DNA from: a virus
Direction: 5' to 3' (one strand)
IMG/VR virus record: IMGVR_UViG_3300046692_000258
Coordinates: 1-55,156 of that record
Length of the DNA stretch: 55,156 nucleotides
Shown: in pieces, positions 5,158-13,325 of the stretch
How the letters are laid out: every line of letters begins with the position of its first letter
How positions within the stretch are numbered: position 1 is the stretch's first letter
The notes under the pieces: generated by a model
Told to the model about the DNA's origin: nothing
The model's database searches: none
Seen by the model: the letters and a program-made list of their open reading frames with translations, nothing else
Position numbers and translations under genes: made by a program

Positions 5158-6267
5158 ATGTCCTGGGAGACCGAGAACTGGGCGCGACAGCAACGCACCG
5201 GGCACCCGGTGACGAAGGCGGTGCTGGTCGGCATCGCCAACTGGATGAACCCGCGCGGCGATCCGTGCCAGGTGTCGCTCCGCCGCCTTGCCGATGAGGT
5301 CGAAGTGTCGGTTCGCACGGTGCAGCGCTATGTCCAGATATTGGAGGGGCTGGGGCTCGTCGTGAAGGACATCACCGCGCGCGAAGACGGCGGGCAGGGA
5401 TGGAACACGTTCCGCTTTCCGACCTACAAACCGTCCAAGGTTTCTCACGTTCCGCCCGCAGGAAAGCGCGCCAAACCCCATGACAATCTGACACCCCCCC
5501 ATGACAATCTGTCGTGCGGGGAGGGTGACAGATTGTCGCCGGGGGAGGGTGACAATCTGACAGGGGGAGGGTGTCACCCCTGTCATGGGCCCCATGACAC
5601 TGCTGTCACCCCAGAGAGTGAAGAAAGGAGTGTAATTAATCCCCCCCTACCCCCCCAGGGGGGCGGTGAGGTGAAAGCGAAACATGATCGGGGTTCTCGG
5701 ATCCCGGAGGCATGGACACCGCCACCTATCAGCGAACTGCCCAAGACAGCGCAGGCGAAGGTGCGCCAATGGCCAGATGGCGCCTATGAGGCCGAGGCCG
5801 AGGCATTTCGCGATTACTGGCTCGGCGAAGGCCGGGCAGGGGCGCGAAAGCTCGACTGGAACCGGGCATGGTGCAACCGCATCAACGAGGTGACGGCCCG
5901 CGTGCTGCGTGACGCCAAGGCCGGTGTGAAATTCGACTATGCCGCCAGCGCCGACCGCCCGGCGAAGGTGACACCGGCGCTCGACAACAGCGGTGAATGC
6001 GCGGCGGCGCGGGCCATCCGCGAGCGCCTGTCCCGAGCGATCACGCCAGGCAGCTTCAATGCCTGGATCACGCCGACACGGTTCGACATCGCGGGGCAGA
6101 CGCTGACCGTCACCGCGCCCAGCGACATGATGTCCGGCTACATCCAGGGCAATTTCGATACCGACATCAGGCGCGCGCTGGCGGCCGAGCTGGGCAAGGC
6201 TGCGAGCCTGCGATGGCGCGTCGAGCGCCCACCTTCCCGCCGCGACGACATCTCTCCCACCGAATAG
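5158..6267 (+). CDS. Replication initiator: helix-turn-helix with DnaA-N-like C-terminus
   Basis: 369 residues. Residues about 1-90 form a winged helix-turn-helix of the phage replication type (WARQQRTGHPVTKAVLVGIA; QVSLRRLADEVEVSVRTVQR; YVQILEGLGLV). Residues about 105-175 are low-complexity, with repeats PHDNLTP, PHDNLS, GEGDRLSPGEGDNLTGG that are translated iterons. Residues 280-360 resemble DnaA domain I (AIRERLSRAITPGSFNAWI; LTVTAPSDMMSGYIQGNFDT; DIRRALAAELG), which recruits helicase. Like lambda O, the candidate origin is inside the gene. I see no separate helicase loader beside it. Confidence 0.75.
   Translation: MSWETENWARQQRTGHPVTKAVLVGIANWMNPRGDPCQVSLRRLADEVEVSVRTVQRYVQILEGLGLVVKDITAREDGGQGWNTFRFPTYKPSKVSHVPPAGKRAKPHDNLTPPHDNLSCGEGDRLSPGEGDNLTGGGCHPCHGPHDTAVTPESEERSVINPPLPPQGGGEVKAKHDRGSRIPEAWTPPPISELPKTAQAKVRQWPDGAYEAEAEAFRDYWLGEGRAGARKLDWNRAWCNRINEVTARVLRDAKAGVKFDYAASADRPAKVTPALDNSGECAAARAIRERLSRAITPGSFNAWITPTRFDIAGQTLTVTAPSDMMSGYIQGNFDTDIRRALAAELGKAASLRWRVERPPSRRDDISPTE
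5481..5640 (+). other. Candidate origin of replication: iterons inside the initiator gene
   Basis: Copies of TGACAATCTGACA or TGACAATCTGTCG occur at 5481, 5502 and 5550, and an inverted copy TGACAGATTGTCG at 5526. The copies at 5503-5513 and 5527-5537 are perfect inverted repeats. A 19-base palindrome TGTCATGGG-C-CCCATGACA follows at 5581-5599, then an AT-rich stretch (GTGTAATTAAT, 5630-5640) that could melt. G-tracts separate the iterons. The array is in frame with the initiator, as in lambdoid origins. Confidence 0.65.
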
Positions 6268-6285
6268 CTTTTGAGGTTAACCATC

Positions 6286-6537
6286 ATGAATGTTCCCGAA
6301 GAAATCCGCGCATTGGCCGACCGGGCGCTCACCGACGCCAATGCCGAGCAGCGCGTCGCGATCGAGGCCATCGCCCGCGCGAACGCCTACCTCGACAAGC
6401 ATCACGAGTTGATGTCGCTGGCACTGCGCGTCGAAGGCGTGGCGATCACGCATACTCGCATCGATGCAGACGGCAATATCGTCCACGAGCAGGTGTCGCC
6501 CTGCGACTTCTATGCCACCAATGATGCGCAGGCCTGA
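6286..6537 (+). CDS. Hypothetical early protein, 83 aa
   Basis: ATG 6286 has GAGG (6273-6276) 9 bases upstream; a TTG at 6271 is a poorer start. The protein MNVPEEIRALADRALTDANA continues with a helical part EQRVAIEAIARANAYLDKHH and ends in a beta-rich segment GVAITHTRIDADGNIVHEQV. It is acidic and soluble. No family is recognised. It is the last gene of the rightward early operon before the regulatory gap. Confidence 0.65.
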   Translation: MNVPEEIRALADRALTDANAEQRVAIEAIARANAYLDKHHELMSLALRVEGVAITHTRIDADGNIVHEQVSPCDFYATNDAQA

Positions 6538-6629
6538 GATCGAATGCCTGTGCGGCGGTCGCGAGGACGATATTGGCCAGTCGCTCCCGCGCACATGCCA
6601 TGCATGTGGCGGCGAGACGATGGGCCTGT

Positions 6630-6839
6630 TCAGTCGTCGTTCGCACCAGCCTGCGAGTTCTGCTCATCGATCAGGCGTTGAAGCTCAGCCAACGGCGTAT
6701 CGTCCTGCAGCGCGATCATCGCCCTGCACTGGCAACCAACCGCTTTCTGGAGACGAATTACCCGGAACGGAACGCTCAGTTCCCGCCCGCATTTCGGGCA
6801 CTCAATCTGAGCGCAGATGTCATCCAGATCGCCAGGCAT
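6630..6839 (-). CDS. Zinc-ribbon protein, 69 aa
   Basis: Leftward gene between two rightward operons. It has a zinc-ribbon pattern: IECPKCGRELSVPFRVIRLQ then AVGCQCRAMIALQDD, giving Cys-x2-Cys and Cys-x-Cys pairs about 20 residues apart. A helical tail follows (TPLAELQRLIDEQN). The start at 6839 has no good ribosome binding site. It lies next to the repeated ATGTTAAC sites at 6846-6945, so it could be an autoregulated small regulator of the late operon. That role is inference. Confidence 0.6.
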   Translation of the reverse strand: MPGDLDDICAQIECPKCGRELSVPFRVIRLQKAVGCQCRAMIALQDDTPLAELQRLIDEQNSQAGANDD

Positions 6840-6845
6840 GCGCCG

Positions 6846-6945
6846 ATGTTAACATGCCCGTTCCCGAGAGTCAGCCACGCGCGATTTATGTTAACGGTAA
6901 CGAAACGGAATTTCAGGCCAGTCTGTTATAAATCAATATGTTAAC
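6846..6945. promoter_or_regulatory. Three ATGTTAAC sites upstream of the packaging operon
   Basis: ATGTTAAC occurs at 6846-6853 (as the perfect palindrome ATGTTAACAT), 6888-6895 (followed by GGTAAC) and 6938-6945 (followed by GTGTAATTC), with spacings of 42 and 50 bases. They lie in the AT-richer gap between the leftward zinc-ribbon gene and the terminase genes, where a late promoter must be. A bound regulator is inferred. No clear -35/-10 pair stands out. The rest of the gap to 7057 shows nothing else. Confidence 0.5.
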
Positions 6946-7057
6946 GTGTAATTCGCATATAGAATACGAGCTATATCAGACAACCACATGATATTGCTTG
7001 CACTACCGGCCATGGACGCGCGAAGAATCACGTCGCACGACGAGCGCGGGACGGGCA

Positions 7058-7756
7058 ATGAAGGATCGCAAAAAGCCAAAGAAGGCTCCCGGCCGCAAAG
7101 CCAGGAAGCCCGCCAACGAGGCGACGCAGCGCCTTTCCATGCAACAGGAAAGGTTCGTTCACGAATATCTGGCCGAGATCCCGCACAACGCCACCGCCGC
7201 CTATGCCCGCGCCGGATACCGCACGACAGGACAGGCCGCCCGCGCCGCATCGTCCCGACTGCTCAAGCAGCCCGCCATTCAGGCCGCCATCGCCGCGATC
7301 CGCGCCAAGGACGCCGAGAAGTTCGAAGTCACGCGCGAACGTGTCCTGCAGGAATATGCCAAGATCGCATTCGCCGATCCGCGGCGCTTCTTCGCTGAAG
7401 ATGGCACGCTCAAGCATCCGAGCCAGCTCGACGACGCCACCGCCGCCGCGCTCGAGCAGTTCGAGGTCGAAGAGGAATATATCGGCGAGGCACCCGATAC
7501 CGAGCTTGAAGGCCAGCCCCACGGCGGCGCGCTGAAGCGTTCGCATGCCAGGACGCTGGCGATCGGCCGTACCGCAAAGATCAAATGGTCCAGCAAGCGC
7601 GCCGCGCTCGACAGCATCGTGAAGCTGATGGGCTACGCCAAGGACGAAACGCCGGTCGGAACAGAGGAAAACCCGGTCCACATGATCCTCAGGGACATGC
7701 AGGGCCGCCGCAGCGCGCTCACGCCCGTCGAGATCGAGGAAGATCCCGACGAATGA
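7058..7756 (+). CDS. Terminase small subunit
   Basis: 232 residues from ATG 7058 (MKDRKKPKKAPGRKARKPAN), a basic N-terminus followed by the Terminase_2 helix-turn-helix: RLSMQQERFVHEYLAEIPHN, ATAAYARAGYRTTGQAARAA, SRLLKQPAIQAAIAAIR. The C-terminal half carries the oligomerisation part seen in this family (EEYIGEAPDTELEGQ; KIKWSSKRAALDSIVKLMGY). It recognises the packaging site and loads the large subunit. The upstream reading to 6998 lacks a ribosome binding site. The stop overlaps the large subunit start (ATGA). Confidence 0.88.
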   Translation: MKDRKKPKKAPGRKARKPANEATQRLSMQQERFVHEYLAEIPHNATAAYARAGYRTTGQAARAASSRLLKQPAIQAAIAAIRAKDAEKFEVTRERVLQEYAKIAFADPRRFFAEDGTLKHPSQLDDATAAALEQFEVEEEYIGEAPDTELEGQPHGGALKRSHARTLAIGRTAKIKWSSKRAALDSIVKLMGYAKDETPVGTEENPVHMILRDMQGRRSALTPVEIEEDPDE

Positions 7757-9339
7757 ACGCGGCGACATCCTTCAGCATCGATCATGACTTCGTGCCATCG
7801 ACCGCCGAGGAACTGGAGGCGTGCCTCAACGATCCAATGTGGCGGATCTGCTCGGGCCAGCTCTACAAGATCATGGTCAAGGACGACGGCGAGGCAGCGG
7901 GCAGCAAGGTCGTTCCGTTCCGCCCGAACCGCTTCCAGAAGCGCCTGATACGCCGCCTCTGGTATCGCACGCTCATCCTCAAGGCCCGCCAGCTCGGCTT
8001 CACGACGCTGATTACCATCCTGTGGCTCGACCACGCCTTGTTCAACGCCGACCAGCGGTGCGGCATCATCGCCCAGGACAAGCCGGCGGCCGAGATCATT
8101 TTCCGCGACAAGGTGAAGTTCGCCTACAACAACCTGCCGGCCGATCTACGCGCCGCCATGCCGCTGGCGAAGAACAGCGCCACCGAACTGGTGTTTGGCC
8201 ACAACAACAGTTCGTTGCGCGTCGCGACATCGATGCGTTCCGGCACGCTCGATCGCCTGCTGATCTCAGAGTTCGGCAAGATCTGCGCGAAATATCCAGA
8301 CAAGGCGACGGAAGTCCTCACCGGATCGCTGCCGGCCGTGCCGCTCAACGGCATCGCCATTATCGAGAGCACCGCGGAAGGGCAGGGCAATGAGTTTCAC
8401 GCCATGTCCGACATCGCCGAGCAGCGCTCGCAGATCGCCCGCCCACTGACCAAGCGCGAATGGCGGTTCAACTTCTTCGCATGGTGGGAGAACCCCGAAT
8501 ATGAGATGGACCCGGACGGCGTCGTCATCACCGCGAAGGAACACGAGTATTTCGACACCGTAGAGGCAGCGATCAGCCAGCCTCTCATCCTGCGCAAGCG
8601 CGCCTGGTACATCGCCACCCGCAACAGCGACTTCGCCGGCGATCCCGAGAAGATGTGGCAGGAATATCCTTCCACCCCGAAGGAAGCGTTCCAGCAGTCG
8701 ACCGAGGGCACCTATTATGCGGTGCAGCTCGCCGCCGCGCGCAAGTCCGGCCGGATCGGCAAGGTGCCGTTCGTCAGCCATGTGCCCGTCAACACCTTCT
8801 GGGACATCGGCAACCGCGACGGCACAGCGATATGGCTGCATCAGCGCGTAGGCCTCGAACACCGGTTCATCGGCTATATCGAGGGCCACGGCGAGCCCTT
8901 CGACTATTACGTCAAGGAGATGGAGAAGCTCGGCTACCTCTGGGGCCGCCACTATCTCCCGCATGACGCCGGCCACGAGCGCCAGCTCGGCACCGTCATC
9001 GCCAAGCCGGTCACGATGCTCGAAGAGCTGCGACCCACATGGCAGTTCGATATCGTGCCGCGCGTCGCCGACATTACGCACGGCATCAACCTGACCCGCA
9101 ACAAGTTCAGCGAATGCTGGTTCGACGAAACCGCATGCGCCGAGGGCCTCGCCCGCTTGCAGAACTACCGCAAGGAGCGGGACACGCGGCTAGGCGTCTG
9201 GAAGCCCACCCCACGCCACGACGAGAACAGCGAAGGCGCCGACGCATTCCGTCAGTTCGCTCAAGGCTGGTCCGAATACGCAACCACCGCAGGTGCACGG
9301 CCCAGCCGCTCGCGCCGCCGGTCAGCAATGGCAGCTTAG
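7753..9339 (+). CDS. Terminase large subunit
   Basis: 528 residues from ATG 7753. The packaging ATPase is at residues about 55-260: RFQKRLIRRLWYRTLILKAR with the deviant Walker A ARQLGFTTL (78-86), Walker B LLISEFGKI (169-177), and the coupling motif IIESTAEGQGNEF. The RNase H-like nuclease follows: PVNTFWDIGNRDGTAIW and HYLPHDAGHERQLGT carry its acidic residues. It cuts concatemers and pumps DNA into the prohead through the portal. The basic C-terminus (RPSRSRRRS) probably touches portal or DNA. Packaging type cannot be read from sequence alone; Bcep22-like relatives have circularly permuted genomes. Confidence 0.93.
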   Translation: MNAATSFSIDHDFVPSTAEELEACLNDPMWRICSGQLYKIMVKDDGEAAGSKVVPFRPNRFQKRLIRRLWYRTLILKARQLGFTTLITILWLDHALFNADQRCGIIAQDKPAAEIIFRDKVKFAYNNLPADLRAAMPLAKNSATELVFGHNNSSLRVATSMRSGTLDRLLISEFGKICAKYPDKATEVLTGSLPAVPLNGIAIIESTAEGQGNEFHAMSDIAEQRSQIARPLTKREWRFNFFAWWENPEYEMDPDGVVITAKEHEYFDTVEAAISQPLILRKRAWYIATRNSDFAGDPEKMWQEYPSTPKEAFQQSTEGTYYAVQLAAARKSGRIGKVPFVSHVPVNTFWDIGNRDGTAIWLHQRVGLEHRFIGYIEGHGEPFDYYVKEMEKLGYLWGRHYLPHDAGHERQLGTVIAKPVTMLEELRPTWQFDIVPRVADITHGINLTRNKFSECWFDETACAEGLARLQNYRKERDTRLGVWKPTPRHDENSEGADAFRQFAQGWSEYATTAGARPSRSRRRSAMAA

Positions 9340-9341
9340 AC

Positions 9342-9767
9342 ATGGCACGACGTCAATTCGCCCTCGATCTCACGCGCTATCACGCCCGCTACCAGCACGG
9401 CGATCTCACCGTCTTCCTGACGTGGTTCGGCGACGATCTCACGCCCTGCCTCGTGATCGTGCCTGCGCATTACGAAGGCCACGATCGCGTGACGCCGTGC
9501 GTCGTCCCCCAGAGCGCCGCGTGGATCTGGTCAGAAGCGGTCGGCGACGGCGGACACGCCGCCAGGACATCGCACCAGTTCTGCCAACACCTGCGCATCA
9601 CGCCCTCAATGACAGCCTGCATCCGCATCACGTCGATCATCCGCGATCACATCGGCGATCTCCTCGCAATTCCGCCAGCGCCCTTTGAACATGTCGTCGT
9701 GGCCGATGCCATCCGCCGCGACGAATACGGCAAAGAGCATCATTCAGAGGTCCGCGATCGTGTTTGA
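9342..9767 (+). CDS. Hypothetical protein between terminase and portal, 141 aa
   Basis: Starts at ATG 9342, two bases after the terminase stop; an upstream reading in the same frame lies inside the terminase gene and is shadow. The protein MARRQFALDLTRYHARYQHG continues as DLTVFLTWFGDDLTPCLVIV and ends with a helical part (HIGDLLAIPPAPFEHVVVAD). It is soluble and beta-rich at first. Its end overlaps the portal start. In related phages this slot holds small uncharacterised proteins; a packaging accessory role is a guess. Confidence 0.7.
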   Translation: MARRQFALDLTRYHARYQHGDLTVFLTWFGDDLTPCLVIVPAHYEGHDRVTPCVVPQSAAWIWSEAVGDGGHAARTSHQFCQHLRITPSMTACIRITSIIRDHIGDLLAIPPAPFEHVVVADAIRRDEYGKEHHSEVRDRV

Positions 9768-12087
9768 CGACAACATCCAAGCCAAGGGCATCGAGTTCGG
9801 CAAGGTCCGCAAGGACAACCCGGAAGAGCGCCTCTATCCCGACAGCACCAACATGCTGCCCATCGCCAAGGGCGGCGCGACGTCGAACCTCGACAGTCCG
9901 ACCGGCATCCAGCTCCATCGCAAGCTGATCGGCTACTACCAGCGCGAACTGGAGCGGCAGTCCCCAAATCGCGCCCAGATGGCCGAAGACGAGGACTTCT
10001 ACGACAATGAGCAATGGTCGGAAGAAGACAAGGCCGTACTCGCGGAGCGCGGCCAGGAAGCGTTGGTTTATAACGTTATCGCCACGACAATAAGATGGGT
10101 GCTGGGGACAGAAAAGCGCAGTCGCACCGATTTTCGCGTCTTGCCGCGCAGGAAGGATGCCGGGAAGCCTGCCGAGCGCAAGACGCAGATCATGAAATAT
10201 CTCTCGGACGCCAACCGGACGCCGTTCCACCGCTCTCGCGCCTTCGAGGATGCGACAAAGGTCGGCGTCGGCTGGCTCGAAGATGGCGTGCAGGACGAGG
10301 ATGACGGCGAGCCGGTCTACTCGCGCTACGAGAATTGGCGCAACATGCTGTGGGACAGCGCCGCCACGGAACTTGATCTTTCAGATTGCCGATACGTGTT
10401 CCGGTCGAAATGGCTGGATTATGACGTCGGCGTCGCCATGTTCCCGAACCGTGCCCGTCATATTCAGGAAGCCTGCCGCGATTCCGGCAGCATGGGTACG
10501 GACTGGCTGAACGGTGATGAGGCAATGGACGCCCTTGAGGATGCCATTGCGGAAGGATCGCTGGACCAGCTCGCCATGAACCGGGATCGGTTCCGCGCCA
10601 TCGAATGCTGGTATCGCAAGCCCGTGAAGGTCAAGCGCCTTCGCGGCGGCGACTTCAAGGGCGAGGTGTATGACCCAAATTCGGATGCGCATGCTGATGA
10701 GGTCGAAAGCGGGCACGCGCTGGTCGTCGAGAAGGTGATGATGCGGATGCACGTCGCCATCATGACGCCGTCACACCTGCTCTACGACGGCCCGAGCCCA
10801 TACCGGCACAACAAATTTCCGTTCACGCCCATCTGGTGCTACCGGCGCGGCCGCGATGGCATGCCATACGGAATGGTCCGTGGCATGAAAGGCATGCAGC
10901 GCGACATCAACAAGAGGGCATCAAAGGCGCTCTCCATCCTGTCATCCAACAAGACGATCATGGACGAGGGGGCTGTTCCAGACCTCGACGAATTTGCCGA
11001 GGAAATCGCCCGGCCCGATGCCATCATCGTCAAGAAGCCAGGCAAAGAGCTAACGATCAACGCTGATCGTGAGCTTGCCCCTGCGCATCTCGAACTGATG
11101 AGCCGCTCGATCTCCATGATCCAGCAGCAGTCTGGCGTTACGGACGAGAATCTTGGTCGGCGTACCAATGCGTCGTCTGGCATCGCGATCGGCCGCCGGC
11201 AGGAACAGGGGGCCATGGCTACCGCTGGGAATTTCGACAATCTCCGGTTCGCCGCTCAGGTCCAAGGCGAGAAGCAACTCTCCGCTGTCGAGCAGTTCAT
11301 GTCGGAGGAAAAGGCGTTCCGCATCACGAATATGCGGGGCTCGCCCGAATATGTGACGATCAACGACGGATTGCCCGAGAACGACATCGTCCGCACCAAG
11401 GCCGATTTCGTCATCAGCGAGCAGGACTGGCGCGCGTCCGTCCGCCAGGCGCAGGTGGACGAGCTGATGCAGCTGCTCGCCCAGCTCGCGCCCGTGAACC
11501 CGCAGATCGCCATCGTCATGCTCGATCTTCTCGTGGAAGGCATGGACATGCCCCAGCGTGACGAGCTGGTGCGCCGCATCCGTCAGGTCACAGGTATGCG
11601 TGACCCGGACGCCGAAGAGCCGACGCCGGAAGAATTGCAGCAGGCTCAGGCCGCGCAGGAGGCAAAGCAGCGCCAGGACGCGCTGACAGACGCCACGATC
11701 GCCGACAAGCAGGCCAGCGCACAGCAGAAGGCCGCCACGGCACAGCGCGTCAGCGCTGAGGCGCAGAAGGCCATGGCATCGATGGCCAAGGGCAATGTCG
11801 ATGCGACGATGGCAGCCCTGCAGGCGGCCATGACGATGCTGTCCGCGCCCGGCGTCGCGCCAGTCGCCGACCAGATCCTGCACGAGGCCGGATTCCAGTC
11901 CCGTACCGAGCAGGAAGAGGACGCCCGGCAGCAGGGCATCATGCAGGGCGAGGCCGAGCAGCAGCAGGCGGAGCAAGCCGCCGCGGCGCAGGCGGCAGCA
12001 CAGCAGCAGCAACAGGAAGAACAGCAGATGCAGCCTGAAACAGGCGCGCCCGCTACCGACCAACCAGCGCCGATCCCAGGCGCATAA
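9760..12087 (+). CDS. Portal protein (P22-like)
   Basis: I take GTG 9760 (AGAGG 9 bases upstream), giving 775 residues; an ATG at 9685 lies inside the preceding gene. Features of P22-type portals are present: QLHRKLIGYYQRELERQSPN, MAEDEDFYDNEQWSEEDKAV, ALVYNVIATTIRWVLGTEKR, RTDFRVLPR, then the crown/stem part YGMVRGMKGMQRDINKRASK, SILSSNKTIMDEGAV and GVTDENLGRRTNASSGIAIG. The last ~130 residues are a Gln/Ala/Glu-rich coiled-coil barrel, as in P22. The dodecameric ring sits at one capsid vertex and passes DNA. It is followed by the scaffold gene. Confidence 0.93.
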   Translation: MFDDNIQAKGIEFGKVRKDNPEERLYPDSTNMLPIAKGGATSNLDSPTGIQLHRKLIGYYQRELERQSPNRAQMAEDEDFYDNEQWSEEDKAVLAERGQEALVYNVIATTIRWVLGTEKRSRTDFRVLPRRKDAGKPAERKTQIMKYLSDANRTPFHRSRAFEDATKVGVGWLEDGVQDEDDGEPVYSRYENWRNMLWDSAATELDLSDCRYVFRSKWLDYDVGVAMFPNRARHIQEACRDSGSMGTDWLNGDEAMDALEDAIAEGSLDQLAMNRDRFRAIECWYRKPVKVKRLRGGDFKGEVYDPNSDAHADEVESGHALVVEKVMMRMHVAIMTPSHLLYDGPSPYRHNKFPFTPIWCYRRGRDGMPYGMVRGMKGMQRDINKRASKALSILSSNKTIMDEGAVPDLDEFAEEIARPDAIIVKKPGKELTINADRELAPAHLELMSRSISMIQQQSGVTDENLGRRTNASSGIAIGRRQEQGAMATAGNFDNLRFAAQVQGEKQLSAVEQFMSEEKAFRITNMRGSPEYVTINDGLPENDIVRTKADFVISEQDWRASVRQAQVDELMQLLAQLAPVNPQIAIVMLDLLVEGMDMPQRDELVRRIRQVTGMRDPDAEEPTPEELQQAQAAQEAKQRQDALTDATIADKQASAQQKAATAQRVSAEAQKAMASMAKGNVDATMAALQAAMTMLSAPGVAPVADQILHEAGFQSRTEQEEDARQQGIMQGEAEQQQAEQAAAAQAAAQQQQQEEQQMQPETGAPATDQPAPIPGA

Positions 12088-12101
12088 CCAAGGAGCCGAT
12101 C

Positions 12102-13019
12102 ATGGCTGATATCAACGACGACGATCTTTCCATACTCACCGACGAAGAGCGTGCCGGCCTTGAAGAAGGCGACGACGCTGATTCTGGCGACGAAGGCGGC
12201 AATGACGGTGACGCCTCCGACGAGGACGACGACAGTACCGGCGACGACGATCAGGGCGAAGGCGATGATGCCGGTGCCAACGGTGAACCGGAAGGCAAGG
12301 AACCCGCCGTTGCCCCAGCCAGCGATGCGCCGGCTGACGATGACGATGATGACGACGATTCCCCGGTAGTCCCGCCGGCGACCGACCGCGTCAACCCAGC
12401 CGATGCCCAGGCGAAGCTCGACGACATCACGTCGCAGAAGACGGCGTTGGCCGAGAAGCTCGACGATGGCGAGATTACCACCAAGGAATATACCGAGGCG
12501 GTCGACAAGCTGAACGACGAGCGCAACACCATCAGCAACACGCTCGCCCGGCAGCAGGAGCAGGACGAAGCCGTCACCAACGCCTGGTACAAGGACGTCG
12601 ACAAGTTCCTCGACAAGAACCCCGATCTCAAGGCCAACCAGACCCGCCTTCAGTCCTTTGACGTCGTCGTCCGCCGCGTCACGGAAGATCAGGCCAATGC
12701 CGGCTTGTCGAACAGGAAGCAGCTTGAGAAGGCGCGCGACATCTGGCGGGAGGAAATGGGTATCCCGTCGCCGTCCAGCGCCAAGCCAGCCCCGAAGGCC
12801 GCCGACGTGCCGGCGGAAAAGCCCAAACCGAAGGCAAAGGCCAAGGTCGAACTGCCGCCGACCCTGCACAACGTGCCCGCCGCCGACATCAACGACACCG
12901 ATGACGGCAAATATTCGTACCTCGACGCCCTGCTGAACGCCGGCAAGTCGATCGAATATGAGGACGCGCTCGCGAAGCTCAGCAACGCCGATCAACAGGA
13001 ATATCTCGGCCGCGCCTGA
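12102..13019 (+). CDS. Capsid scaffolding protein, acidic
   Basis: 305 residues with ATG 12102 after AAGGAG. Residues 1-95 are extremely acidic (runs of Asp and Glu with Gly/Ser). The middle is a coiled coil (DAQAKLDDITSQKTALAEKL; DDGEITTKEYTEAVDKLNDE; RNTISNTLARQQEQDEAVTN). The C-terminal third is Lys/Pro/Ala-rich and then holds a small helical element (KYSYLDALLNAGKSIEYEDA). Position between portal and major capsid, acidity and coiled coil indicate the internal scaffold that shapes the prohead. No protease is encoded nearby, so it probably exits intact as in P22. Confidence 0.8.
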   Translation: MADINDDDLSILTDEERAGLEEGDDADSGDEGGNDGDASDEDDDSTGDDDQGEGDDAGANGEPEGKEPAVAPASDAPADDDDDDDDSPVVPPATDRVNPADAQAKLDDITSQKTALAEKLDDGEITTKEYTEAVDKLNDERNTISNTLARQQEQDEAVTNAWYKDVDKFLDKNPDLKANQTRLQSFDVVVRRVTEDQANAGLSNRKQLEKARDIWREEMGIPSPSSAKPAPKAADVPAEKPKPKAKAKVELPPTLHNVPAADINDTDDGKYSYLDALLNAGKSIEYEDALAKLSNADQQEYLGRA

Positions 13020-13049
13020 CCGCGCCTGCCAAAGGAAGGGACGGGGGTC

Positions 13050-13229
13050 ATGCTGAAACTCATGAGATTTGACATAGGCGTAGGGGAGGTCATCGCCATC
13101 GGCGATGGCCTTCAACTTACCCTTGAGCACAAGTCAGGAAGGCGAGCGCGCCTCGTGATAAGGGCTGACCCCTCGCTGAAAGTGGAGCATGTTAAAGCAC
13201 TTGAATGCAATTCCAAGATTCAGTCTTAG
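13050..13229 (+). CDS. CsrA-like small protein, 59 aa
   Basis: ATG 13050 follows AAGGAAGG and a G-run. The sequence MLKLMRFDIGVGEVIAIGDG, LQLTLEHKSGRRARLVIRAD, PSLKVEHVKALECN matches the CsrA/RsmA layout strand by strand: Gly-Glu-x-Ile-x-Ile-Gly-Asp in the first hairpin, then Gly-x2-(A/V)-Arg-Leu-x-Ile-x-Ala-(D/P), then a short helix. Basic residues fall where CsrA binds GGA in RNA loops (Arg6, Arg34). If so, it would control translation or stability of phage mRNA, most simply the capsid mRNA just downstream. The homology is by eye and should be tested. Confidence 0.55.
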   Translation: MLKLMRFDIGVGEVIAIGDGLQLTLEHKSGRRARLVIRADPSLKVEHVKALECNSKIQS

Positions 13230-13232
13230 GAA

Positions 13233-13246
13233 TATGTTGCAACATA
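13233..13246. promoter_or_regulatory. 14-bp perfect palindrome before the capsid gene
   Basis: TATGTTGCAACATA lies 4 bases after the CsrA-like stop and 80 bases before the capsid start. Its half-site ATGTT...AACAT is the same as in the palindrome ATGTTAACAT at 6846, but with two extra central bases. It could be an operator for an internal capsid promoter or a small mRNA hairpin. Confidence 0.4.
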
Positions 13247-13281
13247 CTGACTGATCGGGCAGAATCGACGCCTAAGCATCA

Positions 13282-13293
13282 GCGCATGAGTGC
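13282..13293 (+). promoter_or_regulatory. Conserved 12-mer GCGCATGAGTGC, copy 1 (capsid leader)
   Basis: The same 12 bases recur at 25890-25901 and 39739-39750, each time in one of the few real gaps of the late operon and 26-37 bases before a likely start codon. Here it lies 32 bases before the capsid ATG. It contains the short inverted repeat GCA-TGAG-TGC. Likely a late-operon promoter element or an mRNA control site. Confidence 0.45.
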
Positions 13294-13325
13294 TCTTTGC
13301 GGATTCAACTCCACGAGGGCACAAA

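Noticed and set aside
6521-6931. Plus-strand frame with CLCGG...CHACGG zinc-like start
   Set aside because: Only the first ~35 residues look structured; the rest is antisense to the zinc-ribbon gene at 6630-6839 and has Arg/Ser/Pro shadow composition, with no ribosome binding site. Could be a remnant but not supported as a gene.
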